A stretch of 64,000 nucleotides of DNA from Sarcophilus harrisii (Eukaryota > Chordata > Mammalia > Dasyuromorphia > Dasyuridae): positions 254,719,922-254,783,921 of the forward strand of contig NC_045427.1 in assembly GCF_902635505.1 (NCBI RefSeq), written 5' to 3'. Positions 57,801-64,000 of this stretch are shown piece after piece. The position numbers and the translations under genes were made by a program. The stretch's first letter is position 1. Every line of letters begins with the position of its first letter. The notes under the pieces were generated by a model, which had not been told where the DNA came from, searched no databases, and saw nothing but the letters and a program-made list of their open reading frames with translations.

Positions 57801-58779
57801 CACCAGCTACTCTTCATCTTTATTTTAGACAAAAGGAAATAATCTCAGCTTGAAAACCATCTGAGATTAAAATGTAACATGTCAGCTTTCTATTGCTGTC
57901 AAGAGCTTGGGAAAGGGAAGTTTCTTGATTCTTCTGGCTTCCAGAGAGGACTTGCGAATTTTTGGGAGTGGTCCCGGAGGGAAAGAAAGAATCTGAGAAC
58001 CAGCTGCCACATTGGGGAGTCAATGCCTTGAACATGTCCCTGTCTTAGTTTGTCTCCTCAGAGACTTCTAGGAATTTCCCTTTGGACAAGAACAGGGACT
58101 TTCCCTTAGGGTTGAGTTGAGCCAGTATGCTTTCAGAAGGAAAGCTCATTCAGACTTTAAAATATCTTGTCACATTTGTGTAACTTCTCTGATTTCTATT
58201 TGTTCTTGGTTTAAATAAATAGGTTTATTTGCTATTCATTATGTGTGATGATCTTTGTGTCACTAGCATTTTGTGGGAAGGGAGTCTTATATTTGAATAT
58301 ATAGCTAGGAATAGTGATCAGGAATATAGCTTGAATTTAAAGTCCTTCCCCTCAGATTAACAATGTTTAAGGAGATGAATGAATATCATTTTAATCCAGT
58401 ACTTCCTCATGGAGGAAAACAATGCATCCAGCTTTATGGCTGTGATGATCCCTTCTTCCCCTTTTGGCCTGAATTAGTCTCCCTTATACAAGGTTAGGAA
58501 GAGGAAACTCTACATCTGTTCATTACTCCCTTTAAGCTATTTCTAAATAGTTCTTATGGACACACCAAACCTGCATGGGCAATACAGACATATATAACTT
58601 GGAATTTGCTCCTAAATACAGACTCTTACACGTAGAGTTGGTTTTTGTACAGATCTGGCTGGGGAATAGAAAACTTCCCTATGTACCTTCCCATGCAAAG
58701 ATTCTATGTTATAAATGAAGAGGTCCGGGATCACCAAGTGGGCTTGGCAGAGAAAGAACTGATAAGATTACTCCCTGAG
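54840..58779. other. Large unassigned intergenic stretch
   Basis: About 4 kb without a gene or confident repeat. Around 55.0-55.6 kb the composition and an aataaag near 55553 are vaguely LTR-like. Frames of 80-98 codons at 56.2-57.8 kb show no family resemblance. Parts may be old ERV or LINE material that I cannot place. Confidence 0.35.
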
Positions 58780-59315
58780 GCAAGCAGGGAAGGGCACTGA
58801 GGGAGATTAGCTCAACCTTACAGTCTCAGCTCCTCCCCTACCTTACTGCATCTAATCAGAAAGTCAAATTATGTGAAACTCCTAAGGTTAAATTTCCCCT
58901 ATAAATCTGTCCATGGTTCATGACATCTTTTCTGAATCCTTTTGGTTTAACCCACCATTCTGCCTCATAGTGTTTTTCTTCCATGCCTCATAGTGTTTTT
59001 CCTTTCATCCCCCTCCACCATGGCTCAAAGTGTCTTTCTCCTTCTTATAGTTAAATAAATCTTTTACAATGTCAAATTCTCTATGGATGTAGCTTGCTAG
59101 TTAAGAATATACTCCCACCTCCTAGTTAATTGTGAGTTCTATTAGGGAATTTGTTCTTTCTATCGTTAATTGTGAATATGCTCTCCCAAATCTATTTCAC
59201 ATTTGTCATTCCTGATGTCTATTATATTTCTTCATTTTGTCTGTAACCTTTTATAAATAAACCTACCTTTTGCTAAAGATAATGGCCATTGTGAGCGCTT
59301 CACATGATTGAGCCC
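58780..59315 (+). mobile_element. Fossil ERV LTR, plus (family A)
   Basis: Shares with 46.42-46.98 kb the runs aaggttaaatttcccct, ttttgtctgtaacctttt, ataaataaacctaccttttgc, aatggccattgtgag and cttcacatgattgagcccc. It includes a small threefold repeat of ctcatagtgttttt near 58965-59030. The next bases, ttggtgcca, could be the start of a primer binding site. Confidence 0.6.
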
Positions 59316-59329
59316 CAACACTTGGTGCC

Positions 59330-60604
59330 AATTGATTGCCTAAATCTCATCATTTGGTGCTGAACCTCAAACATATAATGATATAGGGATTTCTGTGGCA
59401 TTTTTCTGTGCTAATTACTAACATAAGTATCCATATCATACCTATCTAATGACTAATGTCATTTAGTGTTGTCACAGAGCAGAAGTGAATTATATTGCTT
59501 CTTTTTTAAATGAATATACAAATGCTACACAGCAGTGAAAAGATGGAGACCATGGCTGGGTGTATATAATTTCTCCCCTCTGTTGGAAAGAAATGAACAG
59601 CTTATGTGGGAAGGGGGCATTGGTTTAAAGAAATTTCAAGCTAGGCTGGCCATATGGTCCATGTGAGCTTTTTATTTCTTGGTCTTTTTATTTCTATTCC
59701 CCAGAAGAGAAATGGGTGTTTGCAACATTAGAAAAACAAAAAATACCATATAATGGATCTTGAGTATAAAACACTGAGCTACAGTCAGAAGCAATTAGTC
59801 ACATGTAGGTGTAAAGCCATGGAACAACAGTCTGCTTGGTAAATAGCTTTACACATTGTAAAGCATTCATTTAAAAAATGCAAATATGGAGAAATCAATA
59901 CAAGAAATACCTAATGAATCATTATTTATCTTGTCGTATTTGGCATTGTCCTGCCATCTATTTCTAGTTAGGAATCAATCTCATTTACTATCTGATAGTT
60001 TTGGAAGAAAAGAAGATAAACTCTCTAGCCTGATGATAATTTCAAGTGAGGATGAACCTTTGGCTCAGGCCCCTTAATCTCTAAAATCCCTTAAGAGCCC
60101 CTACTTGGAAATTGGTTGCAGGCAATATCAATTACATCTATTTAAGTGGACAAATTTAATTACTACAGAACAGCAATTGATTTTTTAATTACAACTGATT
60201 GCTCTGTGGGTATCTTGGTGTGCAGATTGGTACATTTTGACTCTCTAATGTAATCAATTTATTAATTAGTCAAAAGATTGGCAGGAAAGGTAGAGAGATT
60301 TATTTTCTTTTTTTCTCTTCCCCTGGGTATGTTGAAGGCTATAAACCCTGGCAGCCTAAGATATCCATAATGAAAGCACAAAGTAGATTGTGTATAGGTC
60401 CTTTGGTGTTTTTTGTTTATTTGTTTTGTTTTTGTTTTCTCAATTTTTTTTTTGACAATTTCTTATACTGAGGCAATACTTTATGCTTCCTAATTAACAA
60501 GGCAGTCTTTGCTATGTCACCTATTTCTGTGCCTTAGGCATTAACCCTTTCATCTACTCAAAGCTATAGTGATAACTAACAGCAAATCAGGCCTTAGTGA
60601 ATAA
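59330..60604. other. Unassigned intergenic sequence
   Basis: AT-rich; T-rich runs near 60310 and 60450. No repeat or gene recognised. Confidence 0.4.
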
Positions 60605-60768
60605 TGACATTTGGAAAGAGACATGGATTGAAATGCAGACACCAGGATTCTTGTTTTCAGCTTTACCACTAATTGAGTGGGATAAATTCTATTTGAATTT
60701 CTTTCTAAGTAAAATGAAGATTATAAATGCATAGATTCAAAGCTGGAGACCTTAGAAAAAATATAACT
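60605..60768 (+). mobile_element. Degenerate MIR-type SINE
   Basis: gacatggattgaaatgcagac, ctttaccactaattgagtgg, aatttctttctaagtaaaatg follow the MIR order weakly; it is the target of the next SINE. Confidence 0.4.
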
Positions 60769-60916
60769 GGGGCTGCTAGATGGCGCAGTAGATAAGAGAC
60801 CAGCCCTGAAGTCAGGAGGACCTAAATTCAAATTTGACTTCAGACACTTAACACTTCCTGGCTGCGTGACTCTGGGCAAGTCACTTAACCCCAATTGCTC
60901 AGAAAAAAAAAAAAAA
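60769..60916 (+). mobile_element. Young tRNA-headed marsupial SINE
   Basis: Head ggggctgctagatggcgcag with a box A-like sequence, box B-like aattcaaatttgac, then cacttaacacttcctggctg, gactctgggcaagtcac and a poly(A). The flanks agaaaaaatataac (60754-60767) and a slightly longer agaaaaaaatatataac after the poly(A) are a probable target-site duplication. Confidence 0.9.
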
Positions 60917-61004
60917 AGAAAAAAATATATAACCATATTATATATGTGCATATATATATATATTATATAAAGTATACTTTAATAATCAGCTTCTCTATAA
61001 ATAT

Positions 61005-61250
61005 TTAATAAGTGCCCACTATATACTAGACCCTTTGCTAAGAGATACAAAGACATGAATAAAACAGTCCCCCTCCTTGGAGAAGCATACATTATACAAA
61101 GAGAATCAATATGTACACACATTAGCAGATAAAAAATATGTACAAGATAATCTGGGGTGGAGGGGATTGACAGCTAGGTTTGGGAATGAGGAATTAGAAA
61201 AGGCCTTAAATAGTGGAGCTGGACTTTGAGGAAAGCTGAGGATTCCATGA
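61005..61250 (-). mobile_element. L2 LINE 3' end, reverse
   Basis: aagtgcccactatatactagac, tttgctaagagatacaaag, cagtccccctccttggagaag, then the reversed L2 order (tctggggtggaggggattg, gaaaaggccttaaatagtgg, gctggactttgag). Forward. Confidence 0.7.
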
Positions 61251-61929
61251 GGCAGAAATGAGAGAAGAATACATAGATTGCTTTTAAATAGCATATATAA
61301 AAGTTCTTTACATAAATATATCCACATTTTGGACATATCTACATGTATAGCAGTGGTGGGATGGAAGGGACTGTGTTGTTCAGGTGAGCAAGGCAAGTTC
61401 CCATCTTCATGCATGGAGAAGGGGTCATTTCTTCCCATTTCTCCTCACTAGCAAGATTTTTTCTTAACTACTCCCTCCTTTCTGGAAGAGGTTTCTCTTT
61501 CATACTGTCCCCTGGAAGCAATGAGGTGACCCAGCAGTGGGTTAGCTCCTAATTCCATCCTGCTTTTCAGTCTCTCTCTCAACAGAAAAATCTCATTCTA
61601 AATTTCATTCTTGATTCTGGGGAAGTCATAAAAATGATTCAGAAGTTGTTTTTTGTTTGCTTCAGGCCCCCAACCAAAATTTTCTCACTCTGGCAAATAC
61701 AGCAGTGTTAAATCTTTCTTGAAATTTCTTTGAATAAAAGTCCTAGGCTATTTATTAAGTCTAGTCACATCAGTCCAGGGTCAGGGTAAAGGTAAAGAAT
61801 TCTAACTCTCCCAGGTTACCTGGACCAGTCACTTAACTGGATTAACTCTGCATTTCATTTTCCCTATATAGACAACCCATATACTCAAAAGGATAAATGT
61901 ACATTTAAAAAAATTATGGAGACTTTACA

Positions 61930-62895
61930 CAAGACAAGCACTCATAAGGTGGTCAGAAAAAGTGATACAAGGACACTATCAAGGTGTATTGAGAACTTTA
62001 GAATCGATTGTTTGACATGGGAGATATTGGCAGGAGCACCCGGCATGGCGTGCCCTCTTCAGAGAAGATGCTGTGCAGAACTGAATTAGCTCAGAAGAAA
62101 TGTGAGATTGTAATGCCAGAGAAACTGAGGCAGGAGAGAGATTAGAGAGTTTTTTAATATTTTATTAATTGGAGAGTATAATTGACTGGACAGGACTCTC
62201 GTCTCAAATTATCCAGTCAGACAGAGATAAAGATATACTGGGACCAAGGGATCCATGTTGGTCCCAGGGCTGGAGAAGACTGTCATCTCAAAGAATCCAG
62301 CATCTAGTAGCCTGCATCTAGCCTCCAGCCTCTGCCTCCAGCAATGAATGGCAGAACTCCTACTTCTTAAATACCTTTTCTCTACACAAAGGAAAGGGTA
62401 AGAAGCACCGGAAAACTTCTGTCAGGATGGGGGAGGCCATCAATCCTTAAAACCCAGAGACTGGATGTCTGAATACACAGAGGTAATGATGTCAGTGAGG
62501 TATCTTGGAATATTTTAGAGGGATATTGTAAATTCTTAAGGACAGAAAAGAGTCAAGAAGTCTACTCTCTTGTTTATCTTGCTAACAATTTATAACCTTA
62601 GAGTAAATAGTCCTCAGTCTTAATGGACCAGAGGGGGTGTTTTACAGCTTAGGGGATTGAGACAGAACAGTTAAAGAAACTGAGACAAGGGAAACTAGTG
62701 CAGGGAAACTGAGTCAGGATAGTTAAAGAGAAGTGGCATAACAAGATGTGGAAAATTAGAGAAGCCCCCAAATGTTCATATGAGCTATCTGTGTCCTATC
62801 TGTAGCATTCTGAGCTCTTATTGGTCTGATCCACCGCAGATACACTCTAACATAGCGATGTCATTTTGATCCTCTTCTTGTACGAAAGACAACAA
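61930..62895 (+). mobile_element. LINE 3' end (RTE-like) interrupted by a solo LTR
   Basis: 61930-62108 and 62748-62895 together follow one marsupial LINE terminus: cactcataaggtggtcag, ggagatattggcaggagcacc, cggcatggcgtgccctcttcag, then after the LTR caaatgttcatatgagctatc, gagctcttattggtctgatcc and atgtcattttgatcctcttc. The last part resembles the C-terminal LINE motif FRARIGLISHxRTH, decayed. The clade is inferred. Confidence 0.55.
62109..62743 (-). mobile_element. Solo LTR of a class I-type ERV, 4 bp target-site duplication
   Basis: A 635 bp fossil LTR bounded by tgtaatgcc at the left and ggcataaca at the right (8 of 9 match in inverted orientation), flanked by agat at 62105-62108 and 62744-62747. 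The reverse orientation is inferred from aataaa in reverse near 62160. A fragment of the same family lies at 43026-43078. No internal genes remain. Confidence 0.85.
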
Positions 62896-62920
62896 CCAAT
62901 AAATCATTTTTTTTTAAAAT

Positions 62921-63075
62921 GGGGGCAGCTAAGTGGTGCAGTGGATAAAGCACCAGCCCTGAAGTCAGGACGACCTGAGTTCAAATCTAATTTCAAATCT
63001 GATTTCAGACACTTAACACTTCTTGGCTGTGTAACCCTGGGCAAGTCACTTAACCCCAATTGCCTCAGCAAAAAG
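62921..63075 (+). mobile_element. Young tRNA-headed marsupial SINE with internal duplication
   Basis: Head ggcagctaagtggtgcag, agcaccagccctgaagtcagg, box B gagttcaaatct, then a doubled caaatctaattt/caaatctgattt, cacttaacacttcttggctg, ccctgggcaagtcac, cccaattgcctcag and an A-rich tail. The frame through it at 62866-63129 is the SINE, not a gene. Confidence 0.9.
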
Positions 63076-63089
63076 CAAAAACAACAAAA

Positions 63090-63675
63090 AAGAAACAGGA
63101 AAATTTTTTTGATAAGTCACTTAATTTGATTAAGTCTCAGTTACCACATTTATAAAATGAAAGGGTAGAATTAGAATTGGGTTATCATACTCAGCCCATC
63201 CTAAATCAGACTGAAATGCAATTGGGGAATTTTTAACAAAATAATTAAAAAATATAACATAGTTAATGTTGATTTTCAGTTTTTAAAGTCAATATACAGA
63301 ACACAGGGATTTGTTTCCATTTGAATTCAACACCAGTGGATTATAAGTCTCTTCAGCTCTAAATCTATCTTCTTATTTTATATGATATTAAACACTTGGA
63401 TTAATTTCCACCCCTTAAAAAAAATAACACCCAGACAAAACAGTTGAATGTTGTAGATGAATACTACCAAGAATAGAATTATATTTGACTTGTTATATTT
63501 GACCACGTTAGACATTATTCTATAGATACATCCTTAACAAAGTGCACTGCCCTCAAAGAATATCTCTTGAATCATTATCTGTCACTTTCACCTCAACCCT
63601 TCAAGTTTTTAGTTCTCTCTCACTTGAAAAAAAAAATTTTTTTACTTTGTATATACTTTATGTTTAATGACATGT
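63090..63675. other. Mostly unassigned sequence
   Basis: A MIR-like 3' piece at about 63110-63180 (gataagtcacttaatttgat, ttataaaatgaaagg). Nothing else recognised. Confidence 0.4.
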
Positions 63676-63760
63676 ATACTGTATCTCCCCAGAAGAATAC
63701 AAGCTTCTTAATAGATGTTTGTATTCCTAATGTCTAGTACAGTGCCTGTCACTTAATGAT
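63676..63760 (+). mobile_element. L2-type 3' tail
   Basis: aagaatacaagcttcttaatag, gtattcctaatgtctagtac, agtgcctgtcacttaatga follow the L2 terminus. Confidence 0.55.
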
Positions 63761-63764
63761 GTGG

Positions 63765-63795
63765 AAATGAATTGAATTGAATTGAATTGAATTCT
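63765..63795. repeat. (TGAAT)n short tandem repeat
   Basis: Five units of the pentamer (gaatt/tgaat) next to the L2 tail. Confidence 0.95.
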
Positions 63796-64000
63796 GGAGT
63801 GGAGCAAAAGGAATCATTCCTAGAGAATGAAAGGAAACTCTTGAGGCAGTAAGTACCTTCTCATTTTTGATTAGGCTTAAATCTAGACATTGGGGGAAAA
63901 AAAAGGCAAGATACCAGAATAACAAAAATTCTGCACTTGGCATTATACTGATTTTTACATCCTTTCTGTCTTACCTCAGCATCATGTTTAGGAACAATTT

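Noticed and set aside
60721-63129. Frames with GRPEFKSNFKSDFRHLT-like peptides
   Set aside because: Translations of tRNA-headed SINEs, a common false gene call in marsupial genomes.
1-64000. tRNA, rRNA or snRNA genes
   Set aside because: Only tRNA-derived SINE heads were seen; none folds as a full tRNA by eye.

Overview
The window is vertebrate nuclear DNA, almost certainly from a marsupial. The exon-intron genes are eutherian-like, but the interspersed repeats are marsupial in character: tRNA-headed CORE-SINEs beginning like ggcagctaggtggcgcagtgg, a marsupial L1 lineage whose 3' tail ends near aaataaaaagctat, many MIR/THER1-type SINEs, L2 and CR1/L3 LINEs, hAT MITEs and several LTR families. 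The tRNA-headed SINE hints at an Australian marsupial, but I cannot name the species.

Two host genes are recognisable, both on the minus strand and in the same neighbouring order as I recall for human 15q14. AQR (Aquarius, the intron-binding spliceosomal helicase) enters from its 5' end. Its CpG-rich promoter and coding exon 1 lie near 9.4-9.6 kb, exon 2 at 3.94 kb and exon 3 at 2.47 kb; exon 4 onward is beyond the left edge. ZNF770 has its entire open reading frame (685 aa, 11 C2H2 fingers) in one exon at 32.8-34.9 kb. A good splice acceptor lies at 34.97 kb, a CpG-island promoter with a probable non-coding first exon near 41.3-41.5 kb, and a probable long 3' UTR running down to about 29.7 kb. 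The two genes are transcribed in tandem and not as an operon; about 20 kb of repeat-rich DNA separates the AQR promoter from the likely ZNF770 3' end.

Everything else is repeats and unassigned intergenic sequence. 1-9.4 kb: AQR introns with SINE, L2 and L1 insertions. 10-12.5 kb: L1 and SINE insertions. 12.6-17.4 kb: a fossil class I endogenous retrovirus (minus strand, pol remnants) beside a plus-strand LTR with a proline-type primer binding site. 20.6-27 kb: a nest of LINEs in which one 3.2 kb L1 carries two later insertions, each with its own target-site duplication. 28-32.8 kb: SINEs, two hAT MITEs and the presumed ZNF770 3' UTR. 36-40 kb: CR1/L3 and L1 in the ZNF770 intron. 42-43.6 kb: an old L2 split by a 555 bp solo LTR whose body holds a 58 bp minisatellite. 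46-49 kb: a cluster of LTR fossils including an inverted pair. 51.7-54.8 kb: an L1 carrying a nearly identical threefold tandem copy of a ~630 bp segment. 61.9-62.9 kb: a LINE 3' end split by a 635 bp solo LTR.

I found no evidence for a previously undescribed multi-gene system. The most unusual structures are the L1 internal triplication, the LTR minisatellite about 1 kb upstream of the ZNF770 promoter, a small retrocopy of an unidentified polyadenylated RNA, and the ZNF770 upstream ORF. Family names are from memory of consensus sequences; no search was run.
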